This document shows, piece after piece, positions 8,652 through 17,509 of a DNA stretch of 64,000 bases. The stretch's first letter is position 1. Each line of letters starts with the position of its first letter. Origin of the DNA: Mayfieldus sp963772265 (lineage in GTDB: Bacteria > Actinomycetota > Thermoleophilia > Solirubrobacterales > 70-9); the NCBI GenBank assembly GCA_963772265.1, contig CAVYWS010000004.1, forward strand, positions 276,680-340,679, in the 5' to 3' direction. Both the position numbers and the translations under genes were made by a program. Below the pieces are notes generated by a model that was not told where the DNA came from, made no database searches, and saw nothing but the letters and a program-made list of their open reading frames with translations.

Positions 8652-10179
8652 GTGGACGCCTGGCTGGAACCGCTTTACGACGCAGAGGGGATGCGCGCCG
8701 TCGACCGCTGGGCGATCGAGGAGCAGGGCGTCCCCTCGCTCGACCTGATGGAGACCGCCGGCGAGGCCGTCGCGAGGGCGACCGCTTCGATGGCGCCACG
8801 GGGCCCGGTTCGGGTCGTCTGCGGCAAGGGCAACAACGGCGGCGACGGCCTGGTCGCGGCCCGCCACCTCGCCGACACCGGCTTCGAAGTCGAGGTCGCT
8901 GCTGCTCTCCGCGCCGGCCGAGCTCTCCGGCGACGCTGAGGCAAACCTCAAGCGCTTCGGCTCCGCTCGCCAGGTCGATCCCGCAAGCCTCGGCGCTGAG
9001 CTTGCCGATTCGGGTGCCGTGATCGACGCGATCTTCGGCACCGGCTTCGAGGGCGCTCCCCGCAGCCCCTTCGACGCCGCGATCGACGCGATCAACCGCA
9101 CTGGCGCACCGGTGGTCGCCTGCGACATCGCCTCCGGAGTCAACGCCGCCAACGGCGAGGTCGAGGGCGCCGCGGTCGAGGCGGACCTGACGGTCAGCTT
9201 CCACGCGGCCAAGGTCGGCCACCGGATCGCCCCCGGCAAGGCGCACACCGGCGAGCTCGTCGTGGCGCCGATCGGGATACCGGACGGCGCGCCGGCGGAG
9301 CCGGTCGCCGGGGTGATCGCCGATGCGGTGCTGGGGCTCCTGCCCCGGCGGGGCCCGGCATCGACCAAGTTCAGCTCCGGGCAGGTGGTGATCGTCGGCG
9401 GCTCGCGCGGGCTCACCGGTGCGCCCTGCATGGCTGCCCTGGCGGCGATTCGCGCCGGCGCCGGCTATGCGACGGTCGCGGTGCCCGCCGATCTGGAGGC
9501 GATCTTCGAGATCAAGCTGACCGAGGTGATGTCGCGGGCATGCCCGAGCGAGGACGGGGCACTCGGGCCGCAGTCGGCGCAGGCCGCGCTGGAGGCCTGC
9601 GAGCCCGCCGCCGCCGCCGTGCTCGGCCCCGGCCTTGGGCGTCGCGAGGGGACACTGCAGCTGGCGCGGGAGCTGGCCCTGGGCATCGAGGCGCCGCTGG
9701 TGCTCGACGCCGACGGTCTCAATGCCCACGCTGGGCGCCTCGAGTCGCTGCGCGAGCGCAGCGCGCCGGCGGTTCTCACCCCGCACGCGGGCGAGCTCGG
9801 GCGCCTGCTGGAGCGAAGCTCGGATGAGATCGGAACCCACCGCCTCGCCGCGGCCCGAGAGGCGGCCCGGGCGGGCGGCTGCGTGCTGCTGCTCAAGGGC
9901 GACGACACGATCGTCACCGATGGCGACCGGGTCGCCGTCAACGCCCTCTCGGCGCCGGCTCTGGCCACCGCGGGGACGGGGGACACGCTGTCGGGAACGA
10001 TCGGGGCGCTGCTGGCACGCGGCCTGGAGCCCTTCGCCGCCGCCTGTGCGGGCGCGCTGGCGGGAGCCCGGGCCGGGCGCCTCGCCGCCGCCCGGGTCGG
10101 CGCCCCGGAGTCGGTCGTGGCCACCGATGTGATCGCCGAGATCCCCTCCGCGCTTCGTCCCGAGCACCCCGTCGAATAA
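8652..10179 (+). CDS. nnr: Bifunctional NAD(P)HX epimerase/dehydratase (one frameshift)
   Basis: Repairs hydrated NADH/NADPH. The N-terminal YjeF_N epimerase domain shows 'MRAVDRWAIEEQGVP', 'LMETAG' and 'VVCGKGNNGGDGLVAARHL'. The C-terminal ADP/ATP-dependent dehydratase domain (ribokinase-like) shows 'GPGLGR', 'DADGLNA', 'TPHAGELGRLL' and 'GTGDTLSGTIGALLARG'. One extra base near 8899-8904 ends the first frame at 8939; the next frame continues ('SAPAELSGDAEANLKRF'), so one original gene of about 508 codons is inferred. A TAACCT box ends 8 bases before the GTG. nnr next to alr is a common actinobacterial neighbourhood. Confidence 0.92.
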
Positions 10180-10190
10180 CGTTGCCGCCG

Positions 10191-10658
10191 ATGGCAAAGA
10201 CCGCCGCCGACATCATGGACGCCGACGTGCCGGCCCTCGGCCCCGAGGACGACGCGCGGCGGGCGATCGAGCTGCTGGCCGAGCGCGAGATCGGAGCGCT
10301 GCCGGTTGTCAACTCGGGCGAAAAGGTGATCGGCATCGTCAGCGAATCGGACCTCGTGATCAGCGACGAGGAGGCCGACGTCCACCTTCCCCACTTCATC
10401 AACATCATGGGCGGCGTGATCTTCACCGAGTCGCTGAAGGGCTTCGAGAAGAAGCTCAACAAGGCATTTGCGACCAACGTCAGGGACCTGATGAGCGAGG
10501 ACCCGGTGGTGGCGCATACCGACGACGGCGTGGAGAAGGTCGCGCGGCTGATCGCCGAGAAGCACCACAACCATCTTCCGGTGGTCGACGCCGACGGCAA
10601 GCTGGCCGGCATGGTCACCCGCGCCGACGCGCTCGCCGCGCTCGTCGAGGGGGGATAG
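10191..10658 (+). CDS. Tandem CBS-domain protein
   Basis: About 155 residues made of two CBS motifs: residues ~5-60 ('AADIMDADVPALGPED', 'IGALPVVNSGEKVIGIVSESDL') and ~95-155 ('RDLMSEDPVVAHTDDG', 'HNHLPVVDADGKLAGMVTRADAL'). Stand-alone CBS pairs bind adenine nucleotides and usually regulate partners; the partner is not evident. I chose the ATG eight bases downstream of TAACGT, which overlaps the end of nnr, rather than the TTG three codons upstream. A second stand-alone CBS pair lies at 32.4 kb. Confidence 0.82.
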   Translation: MAKTAADIMDADVPALGPEDDARRAIELLAEREIGALPVVNSGEKVIGIVSESDLVISDEEADVHLPHFINIMGGVIFTESLKGFEKKLNKAFATNVRDLMSEDPVVAHTDDGVEKVARLIAEKHHNHLPVVDADGKLAGMVTRADALAALVEGG

Positions 10659-10716
10659 ATGTCGACGCTGAGCAGAGCGGGCGAAGCCCGCGATTGCGAA
10701 GCGTCGGGCTGGTGGG

Positions 10717-11853
10717 GTGGAGGTGATTGAAGCGCCCGAGCGGGCCGTCGCGCGCATAGACCTCGAGGCGGTGAAGCGCAATTGCCGCCACCTCGCTGCG
10801 CAGCTCGCCGGCGGCGCCGAGCTCTGCGCCGTCGTCAAGGCGGACGGCTATGGCCACGGCGCCATGGCCTGCGCCAACGCCGCGCTCGAGGGAGGGGCGG
10901 CCCGTCTCGCGGTGGCCACCGCCCGCGAGGCCGAGGAGATCGGCCGCCGGCTCCAACACGTCCCGCTGTTGACGATGGGAGCGCTGACCGAGGCCGACGT
11001 CGACCTGGCGCTGGACGCGGGCTCTGAGATCGCCGCCTGGCGCGAGGATTTCCTGCGCCTGCTGGCCGCGCGGGCCCAGGCCCAGGGCAGGCCGGCGAAG
11101 GTGCACGTCAAGCACGACAGCGGCATGGGGCGGCTGGGGACCCCGGATCCCGACGAGGTGAAGCGGCTGGTGGCGATCTGCGAAGCCGAGGACGGCCTGC
11201 GCCTGGCCGGCGTCTGGACGCACTTCGCTACCGCCGACGAGCCCGACTCCGACTACTTCGACGAGCAGCTGCGGCGGTTCGCGCCCCTCGCCGAGGAGGT
11301 CAAGGGCCGCCATCCCGAGGTCACCGTGCATGCGGCGAACAGCGCCGCGGTGTTTCGCGACCCCGGATCCCACTTCGACATGGCGCGTTGCGGGATCGCG
11401 GTCTACGGGCTCGACCCCTTCCACGAGGACCCCGCCGCCCGCGGGCTGGAGCCGGCGCTCGAGCTGCGCTCCTACGTCGCCGACGTGAAGCGGTTCGCCG
11501 CCGGCACCAGCGCCGGCTACGGACGAACCTGGAAGGCGGCCGCCGACACCTGGGTCGGGGTGCTGCCGATCGGATATGGCGACGGAGTCAGGCGGGGCCT
11601 CTCAAACAACGGCGAGGTCCTGGTCGGAGGCCGGCGCTACCCGCTGGTCGGCACGGTCTCGATGGACAACGTCACGATCGATCTCGGACCGGAGACAGGG
11701 GTCGCGCCGGGCGACGAGGCGGTGCTGATCGGAGCCGACGGCGAGGAGCGGATCCTCGCCGAGGACGTGGCTCGGCGGCTGGGCACGATCAACTACGAGG
11801 TGACCTGCGGGATCTCGGCTCGCGTGCCGCGGGCCCACCGCGAACCGGGATGA
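10717..11853 (+). CDS. alr: Alanine racemase
   Basis: PLP-dependent interconversion of L- and D-Ala for peptidoglycan. The PLP-lysine motif 'VVKADGYGHG' is near residue 35 and the catalytic-tyrosine motif 'SAGYGRTW' near residue 265. Substrate-loop segments 'HVKHDSGMGRLG', 'GVWTHFATAD' and 'VSMDNVTIDLG' are present, so it is a full-length fold type III racemase (378 aa). The start is one of two nearby GTG codons (10717 or 10723); a GGTGGAG sequence precedes the latter. Its stop overlaps the ATG of the next gene (ATGA). Confidence 0.95.
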   Translation: MEVIEAPERAVARIDLEAVKRNCRHLAAQLAGGAELCAVVKADGYGHGAMACANAALEGGAARLAVATAREAEEIGRRLQHVPLLTMGALTEADVDLALDAGSEIAAWREDFLRLLAARAQAQGRPAKVHVKHDSGMGRLGTPDPDEVKRLVAICEAEDGLRLAGVWTHFATADEPDSDYFDEQLRRFAPLAEEVKGRHPEVTVHAANSAAVFRDPGSHFDMARCGIAVYGLDPFHEDPAARGLEPALELRSYVADVKRFAAGTSAGYGRTWKAAADTWVGVLPIGYGDGVRRGLSNNGEVLVGGRRYPLVGTVSMDNVTIDLGPETGVAPGDEAVLIGADGEERILAEDVARRLGTINYEVTCGISARVPRAHREPG

Positions 11854-13305
11854 GGGTCGAGAGCGCCGAGCTCGCCGAGCGGGTCCTCGCGTCCGCGCCG
11901 GTGCGAGCCGCCCGCGAGACGCTCGGAGGGCGAGGTCGACGCCTGGGTCGTCGGCGGAGCCGTGCGCGCCGCCGCCCTTGGCCGCGACGTCACCGATCTC
12001 GACCTCGCGGTTTCCGCCGGAGAGGACTCGGCGGCGCGACAGCTCGCCCGGGCGGTGGACGGGCACGCCTTTCCCCTCTCCGACGAGTTCGGAACCTGGC
12101 GGGTGGTCGATCGCGATCACCGCCCGGTCGCCGACGTCTCGCGGCTGCGCGGCGGCTCGATCGAGGCCGACCTGGGGGCGCGCGACTTCACCGTCGGCGC
12201 GGTCGCGGTTCCGCTCGGCGGCGGCCCGACGCTCGACCCCTACGGAGGTCTTGCGGATCTGGAGCGGGGTTTGCTTCGCACCGTCTCCGACGGCGCCTTC
12301 GCCGACGATCCGCTGCGACTGCTGCGGGCCGCCCGGCTGGGAGCCGAGCTCGGCCTCGCGCCCGATCCCGACACGGTCGAGCTGGGGCGCGCGGTCGCCG
12401 CCCGGGCCGGCGAGCCCGCCGGCGAGCGCCAGTTCGTGGAGCTGCGGCGGATCGTCGCCGGACCGGATCCGCTGCGCGGCCTGGAGCTGATCGACGAGCT
12501 GGGCATCAGCGGCGAGGTCCTGCCCGAGCTGGAGGCGCTGCGCGGAGTCGAGCAGAGCCCCAACCACCACCTCGACGTGCACGGCCACACGCTCGAGGTC
12601 CTGCGCAGGCTGCTCGAGGTGGAGAGCAACCTCGACCAGTTCGCCGGGCCGAGCGCCGCCGGGGTGCGCGAGCTGCTCGACGAGCCGCTGGCCGACGACC
12701 TGACCCGTGGCGTGGCGCTCCGCTTCGGTGCCCTCGTGCACGACTTCGGCAAGCCGGCCACTCGGCGGGAGCAGGGGGAGTTCGTGACCTTCATCGGCCA
12801 CGACCGCAGCGGGGCCGAGCTGGTGGCCGGGATGTGCGCGCGCCTGCAGACCAGCCGCGTCCTGCGCCGCCACCTTCAGGGCCTCACCCTGCACCACCTG
12901 CGGCTCGGGTTCATGGTCCACGAGCGGCCGCTGAGCGCTCGCCGGATTCACGAGTACCTGCGTGCCACCGAGCCGGTCAGCGCCGATGTCACGCTGCTCA
13001 CCGTCGCCGACCGGCTCTCCGCCCGCGGCGAGGGGCCGGTGGCGAGCGGCGAGATGATCGAGGCTCATCTGGAGCTGGCCCGCGAGATGCTCGCGGCGGC
13101 CCTGCAATGGCACCGGGACGGCCCGCCGAGGCCGCCGATCGACGGCAACGAGCTGGTCGCCGAGCTGGGTATCGAGCCCGGTCCCGAGATCGGCAGGCTG
13201 CTGGCCGAGATCGAGGCGGCTCAGTACGCGGGCGAGGTCTCTGACCGGGCCGGGGCGCTGGAGCTCGCCCGCGGCCTGGCCGAATCGGCGCCGAGCACTG
13301 GATAA
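11850..13305 (+). CDS. CCA-adding/poly(A) polymerase-family protein with HD domain (one frameshift)
   Basis: The N-terminal class II nucleotidyltransferase head has 'WVVGGAVRAAALGRDVTDLDLAV' (G-G...D-x-D; split here only in description), the 'ARDFTVGAVAVPL' segment and 'RTVSDGAFADDPLRLLRAAR'. The middle is an HD-type phosphohydrolase-like domain ('HLDVHGHTLEVL', 'FGALVHDFGKPATR'). The likely role is tRNA 3'-end CCA addition or repair. An extra G in the GGAGGG run at 11927-11931 breaks the frame after 'RETLGG'. The start ATG overlaps the alr stop. No other CCA enzyme is in view, so I cannot tell whether this is the main copy. Confidence 0.82.
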
Positions 13306-13317
13306 GCTGGCGCCGCG

Positions 13318-13731
13318 ATGGTCGATCCCTGCATCTTCTGCGGAATCGTCGCCGGCGACGTTCCCGGCCAGGTCGTCGACTCCGACGAGCACACGGTGGC
13401 GTTCATGGACATCAACCCGGCGACCCGGGGCCACGCGCTGGTCGTCCCCCGCACCCACAGCGCCGACCTGATGGAGGTCTCCGACGAGGACCTCGAGCAC
13501 ACGATGCTGGCCGCCCGGCGCCTGGCGCGACGGATCGACGAGGTGCTCGAGCCCGACGGCTTCAACCTGCTCAACTCCTGCCGCCCGGCCGCCTGGCAGA
13601 CCGTCTTCCACTTCCACCTCCATGTGATCCCCCGCTACGACGACGATCCCCTGAAGCTGCCCTGGGTGCCCGGTCCGGGCGACGAGGGGGAGATCGCCGC
13701 GGTTGCCGACCAGCTCCGAGACGATGGCTGA
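13318..13731 (+). CDS. HIT-family nucleotide hydrolase
   Basis: A 137-residue histidine-triad protein. The motif 'FHFHLHVIPRY' provides HxHxH, and the N-terminal 'CIFCGIVAGDVPGQVV' is typical of HINT-like members, whose two Cys may bind zinc. Substrates are usually AMP-N- or AMP-O-linked conjugates. A TAAGCT box ends 9 bases before the ATG, and its first three bases are the stop of the preceding gene. The last 8 bases overlap the enoyl-CoA hydratase start. Confidence 0.92.
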   Translation: MVDPCIFCGIVAGDVPGQVVDSDEHTVAFMDINPATRGHALVVPRTHSADLMEVSDEDLEHTMLAARRLARRIDEVLEPDGFNLLNSCRPAAWQTVFHFHLHVIPRYDDDPLKLPWVPGPGDEGEIAAVADQLRDDG

Positions 13732-14500
13732 GGCGCCGGTTCGGCTCGAGCGCGATGGGGCCGTCGCGGTACTGGTCCTCGAGGACCCGCCGCTGAACCT
13801 GTTCGGCGCCGCGACCTTCAGCTCGCTCAACGAGTGCCTGGCCCAGGTCACGGTCTCCGACGCCAGGGCGCTGGTCTGGCGGGCGGAGGGCGAGGTCTTC
13901 ACCGGCGGCGTCGACGTGCACACGTTCCAGACCGACAGCAGTCACTCGAAGGAGATGTTCGGGGCGTTGCTGGCGACGGTGCGGAAGATCGAGGCTCTGC
14001 CGATCCCGACCCTGGCGATCGTCCACGCCCTCTGCCTCACCGCCGGGATGGAGATAGCGCTGGGCTGCGACATGATCTGGGCCTCCGAGTCGGCGCAGTT
14101 CGGGCTGGTCGAGGCGGTGGTCGGGCTGACCCCGGGCGCCGGAGGCACCCAACGCGTGGCCGAGCGGGCAGGTCCCGCCCGGGCGCGCGAGTTCGTGATG
14201 ACCGGCGGCCTCTACGACGCCGCGACGCTGGAGCGCTGGAACGTCGTCAACCGGGTCGTCGCCGACGCCGAGTTGCTGGAAAAGGGGATGAAGTTCGCGC
14301 ATCGCCTCGCCGCCGGGCCGACGAAGGCGCACGCGGCGACCAAGCGGATCGTCCGCGCCTACCTCGAGGGGGGCGTCGACAACGCCGACCGCGAGACGCC
14401 GAAGGTGGCCGCCTCGCTGTTCGACACCGAGGATCTGCGCAACGCCGTGCAGTCGTTCCTCGAGGATGGGCCGGGCAAGGCCACCTTCGAGGGCCGCTAG
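13724..14500 (+). CDS. Enoyl-CoA hydratase/isomerase family protein
   Basis: A 258-residue crotonase-fold protein. The oxyanion-hole segment 'FTGGVDVHTF' (weakly conserved in place of AGADI), 'HALCLTAGMEIALGCDMIWA' and 'FGLVEAVVGLTPGAGGTQR' (with the Glu expected at the active site) support membership. Its first oxyanion segment is divergent, so the exact reaction is uncertain. The frame opens upstream, but the ATG inside the HIT stop region (ACGATGGCTGAG) gives the normal N-terminus. It is separate from the beta-oxidation cluster at 45-52 kb. Confidence 0.86.
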   Translation: MAEAPVRLERDGAVAVLVLEDPPLNLFGAATFSSLNECLAQVTVSDARALVWRAEGEVFTGGVDVHTFQTDSSHSKEMFGALLATVRKIEALPIPTLAIVHALCLTAGMEIALGCDMIWASESAQFGLVEAVVGLTPGAGGTQRVAERAGPARAREFVMTGGLYDAATLERWNVVNRVVADAELLEKGMKFAHRLAAGPTKAHAATKRIVRAYLEGGVDNADRETPKVAASLFDTEDLRNAVQSFLEDGPGKATFEGR

Positions 14501-14531
14501 GGCGGTCGGGCGCGCCGGGTACCCTTTCCGC

Positions 14532-14750
14532 GTGGCAAAGGAAGAGAAGATCGAGATGGAGGGCGAGGTCACCGAGGCCCTCCCGAACACGATGTTCAAG
14601 GTCAAGCTCGACAACGACCACGAGGTGCTCGGCCACATCTCGGGCAAGATGCGCCGCCATTACATCCGCATCCTGCCCGGCGACCGGGTCAAGATCGAGC
14701 TCTCGCCCTACGACCTCGATCGAGGTCGGATCACATACCGCTACAAGTAG
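14532..14750 (+). CDS. infA: Translation initiation factor IF-1
   Basis: 72 residues, the standard IF-1 length, with an OB fold: 'KEEKIEMEGEVTEALPN', 'MFKVKLDNDHEVLGHISGKM', 'RRHYIRILPGDRVKIELSPYDL' region and 'RGRITYRYK' end. Binds the ribosomal A site during initiation. It starts at GTG with a TACCCT box ending 6 bases upstream and no leader. In many actinobacteria infA sits in the rpmJ-rpsM operon; here it stands alone between an enoyl-CoA hydratase and a glycosidase, so it may be a second copy. Confidence 0.96.
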   Translation: MAKEEKIEMEGEVTEALPNTMFKVKLDNDHEVLGHISGKMRRHYIRILPGDRVKIELSPYDLDRGRITYRYK

Positions 14751-14754
14751 GCCC

Positions 14755-15945
14755 CTAGAGCCAGCTCTGCTCGGCGGCGGGGTCTGGGTCGTCCATCTCG
14801 ACCGCGAGCGTCGACCAGGCGAAGTCCTTGGCGCCGAGGCCGCTTCCGTCACGCGGGTCGTAGTACTCGCGCAGGCCGGCGCGGGTCACGGTCGCGGAGA
14901 TCGTGGCGGCCAGATGCTCCGCCTGCTCGAAGTAGCCGAGCCGGCGCAGGCCCAGCCAGACCATCCAGGCGGTGTTGACCCAGGTCGGGCCGCGCCAGTA
15001 GCGGCGCACGAGGCCGTGCCCGCCGTCGGGCTCATAGGAGGGCTCCCGGGCGGAGACCGAGGGCGGCGGCACGGGGGTCCAGTAGCGGCCCGGGTCGAGC
15101 AGGTGCTCCTCGACCAGCCGCCTTCCGATCTCCTCCGGCAGGTCGGGGAGGGCCAGCGGCGTCAGCGAGGCGATGGTCGAGACGCCCGGCCGGCCGCCGG
15201 CGGGCCCCGCCTCGTCGACGAACAGGCCGAGCCGCTCGTCCCAGAGGCGGTCGACCAGCGCCCCGGTCGCCGAGGGGCGGCCGAGCGCCTGCAGCGAGAG
15301 CGACCAGAGCACGTTGGTGACCACCTCGCAGACCAGCGGCCCGCCGGCGGCGAGGATCCGCCGCGCGTCGAAGCCGAGGCGGCGGTTGCGCCGGACCAGC
15401 AGCGGAAACAGGATCTGCGCCTGGGCGCGCCGTCCCCAGATCGGGTCGAACTTGGGCGAGGCGTCGAGACCCGACTCGTCGGGCTGGACGATCCAGAGCA
15501 GGCCGTCGCCCTCGAGGTCGCGCTCGGCGCTCAGCCAGTTGACCTGGGCGGCGATCCGCGGCTCCTCGGCCGGGTCGCCAACCGCGATCTTCCAGGCCCA
15601 GGCCAGCAGCGGAGGCTGGATCGTCTCGGTCTGGAAGGCGCGCCGCGAGCTGACGTTGTAGAAGGGCAGCCGCAGCAGCGAGACCGGCCGGTCCCAGAAG
15701 ATCGTGTGCCCGATGAAGCCGTCGGGCCGCTGGGCGGCCAGCAGGGTCTCCAGCTCGGCCCGCGATCTATGCGGCTCGAAGCGGCGCCAGACGATCGCGG
15801 CGAAGCAGGAGTCCCAGTACCACTGCCAGGGATAGCGGCCGGGGCTGGGGCTTGTGTAGGCGTAGGGAGTCCCGCCGCGCTCACCGCTGCGCCAGTTGCG
15901 GCGCAGCACGGTCTCCGCCAGCTCGGCCAGCCGCGGGTTATTCAC
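14755..15945 (-). CDS. GH63/mannosylglycerate-hydrolase-like glycoside hydrolase
   Basis: A 396-residue (alpha/alpha)6-barrel protein without a signal peptide. Recognisable segments are 'YPWQWYWDSCFAAIVWRRF' near the N-terminus, 'QTETIQPPLLAWAW', 'LEEDG/LEGDGLLWIVQPDESGLDASPKFD' in the middle and 'YWRGPTWVNTAWMVWLGL' plus 'DFAWSTLAVEM' near the C-terminus, matching the MGH1-like domain. Conserved acidic residues in 'WDSC' and 'PDESG' fit the pattern. The substrate could be glucosylglycerate, mannosylglycerate or another alpha-glucoside. The GTG start overlaps the stop of the ABC permease (GTGA), placing it last in a four-gene operon. Confidence 0.78.
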   Translation of the reverse strand: MNNPRLAELAETVLRRNWRSGERGGTPYAYTSPSPGRYPWQWYWDSCFAAIVWRRFEPHRSRAELETLLAAQRPDGFIGHTIFWDRPVSLLRLPFYNVSSRRAFQTETIQPPLLAWAWKIAVGDPAEEPRIAAQVNWLSAERDLEGDGLLWIVQPDESGLDASPKFDPIWGRRAQAQILFPLLVRRNRRLGFDARRILAAGGPLVCEVVTNVLWSLSLQALGRPSATGALVDRLWDERLGLFVDEAGPAGGRPGVSTIASLTPLALPDLPEEIGRRLVEEHLLDPGRYWTPVPPPSVSAREPSYEPDGGHGLVRRYWRGPTWVNTAWMVWLGLRRLGYFEQAEHLAATISATVTRAGLREYYDPRDGSGLGAKDFAWSTLAVEMDDPDPAAEQSWL

Positions 15946-16712
15946 TCGGCGAGACGGCGCAGCTCGCGCAGGGCCAGAGCTCCGAGCAGCGTCACCAGCC
16001 CGGCCAGGACCAGCAGCGCCGGCCAGGTGTCGCTCCAGCTCACTCCGCCGACGAATCCCTGCCGCACCCCTTCGATCACCTGCGTCACCGGGTTGTAGCG
16101 GGCGACGTCCTGAAGCCAGCCCTGGAGCAGCTCGAGCGGGGCGTAGGCGGTGGTGCAGAGGATCGCCAGGAACATCCCCGACTGCATCAGCGGCGCCACC
16201 GACTGGCTGCGGTAGTGCAGGGCGAGCATCGAGCCCCAGCAGGAGGCGACGGCAGCCATCCCCATCACCAGGATCGCGGCGATCACGATCCCGTCGATGC
16301 CGGGGAAGTGGGCGCCGATCGCCATCGCGACGCAGAACAGGATCGTGGCCGGGATCAGGGCGCGGATGCTCGCCGCGGCGATGTTTCCCGCCAGCAGCAC
16401 CCAGCGCGGCGCCGGCGAGGCGACCAGGCGGTCGAACCAGCCCCGCTCCATGTCGCGGGCAAGGTTGACTCCCATCGCGGCGCCGGTGAACCCCGCCCCC
16501 TGCAGCATGCTGACCGGGATGATGAAGCTGGCGTAGCTGTCGGCGTCGAAGCCGCGCAGCTGGATCAGGTTGCCGAAGACGCCGTTGAGCCCGAGGAAGA
16601 AGATCGTCGGCGCCAGCACTCCCGGCACCGCGGCACCGGGCACGCGGACGATCTCGTTCTTGGCCCGCGCCATCAGGGCGCCGATCATCTCCAGGTTTGC
16701 TCGCCGTGCCAA
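15942..16712 (-). CDS. ABC-2 type transporter permease (second subunit)
   Basis: About 256 residues with six predicted membrane segments and the ABC-2/DrrB signature 'YNPVTQVIEGVRQGFVGG' near the C-terminus. The N-terminus 'LARRANLEMIGALMARAKNE' fits the family's cytosolic lead-in. The TTG at 16712 lies 5 bases after the stop of the upstream permease; an ATG at 16688 is the alternative. The open frame extends to 17645 but that part is an antisense-frame shadow of the first permease. With the adjacent permease and ATPase it forms an exporter. Confidence 0.87.
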   Translation of the reverse strand: MARRANLEMIGALMARAKNEIVRVPGAAVPGVLAPTIFFLGLNGVFGNLIQLRGFDADSYASFIIPVSMLQGAGFTGAAMGVNLARDMERGWFDRLVASPAPRWVLLAGNIAAASIRALIPATILFCVAMAIGAHFPGIDGIVIAAILVMGMAAVASCWGSMLALHYRSQSVAPLMQSGMFLAILCTTAYAPLELLQGWLQDVARYNPVTQVIEGVRQGFVGGVSWSDTWPALLVLAGLVTLLGALALRELRRLAE

Positions 16713-16717
16713 CGCGA

Positions 16718-17509
16718 TCAGCCGCCGGTTCTGAGTCGGTGGCGGAGCGCCGACGCGGAGAGGAAGAGGCCCAATAGCCAGATCCCTGCGATCGCCAGCA
16801 GTGCGTCGAGAATCCCGGAGCCGGTGAAGCCGAAGACGATCGCGTCGCGCATGCCCTCGACGATGAAGCTGAGCGGGTTGTAGTCGGCGAGCGTCTTCGC
16901 CGGCTCGATCATCAGGGTCTGGGGGAAGAAGGCGGAGGAGAGGAAGAGGAACACGAAGACGAGAGGGAAGAGGCCCTGCACCACGCTGGAGCTGCCGGTG
17001 CGCAAGGCGATCGCGGCGCCGATCCCGCCGATCGCGGTCGCGGTCACGGTGACCATCAGGATCACCACCAGCGCCCCGGCGACCCCCTCGTTGATCGGGG
17101 CGCCGAAGATCAGCCCGATGACCATGAACCAGACGGCGCTGAGCGCCCCCAGGACCGCGGTTCCCGCGAGCCGGCCGAGCACGATCGAGTAGCGGGAGAT
17201 CGGCGCCGCGAAGAGGCGGTCGGTGAAGCCCATCTCGATGTCGACCGCGAGCGCGATCCCGCCGCTGTTGCCGGCCAGCATCAGCGACTGCATGATCGCC
17301 CCGGCGAGCATGAACTGAAGGAAGCTGTCGACGGGAGGAAAGCCCGGCAGGTCGACCGCGCTGCCGGCGCCGCCGGTCTGGATCGCCAGCAGCAGGGTCG
17401 GGAAGACGATGATCGGCGCCATCAGCTGCGGGCGCCGGAAGGTCTGCTTGACCGAGCGCAGCCCGAGCGCAGCGATCACCCGCAGGTTCGCCTTCAGCCC
17501 CGCGGTCAA
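16718..17509 (-). CDS. ABC-2 type transporter permease (first subunit)
   Basis: A 263-residue DrrB-like permease with six membrane segments: 'LGLRSVKQTFRRPQLM' at the cytosolic N-terminus, 'IEMGFTDRLFAAPISR' in the middle loop, and the conserved 'YNPLSFIVEGMRDAIVFG' near the end. It pairs with the following permease as a heterodimer. Its ATG overlaps the ATPase stop (ATGA). Confidence 0.9.
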   Translation of the reverse strand: MTAGLKANLRVIAALGLRSVKQTFRRPQLMAPIIVFPTLLLAIQTGGAGSAVDLPGFPPVDSFLQFMLAGAIMQSLMLAGNSGGIALAVDIEMGFTDRLFAAPISRYSIVLGRLAGTAVLGALSAVWFMVIGLIFGAPINEGVAGALVVILMVTVTATAIGGIGAAIALRTGSSSVVQGLFPLVFVFLFLSSAFFPQTLMIEPAKTLADYNPLSFIVEGMRDAIVFGFTGSGILDALLAIAGIWLLGLFLSASALRHRLRTGG

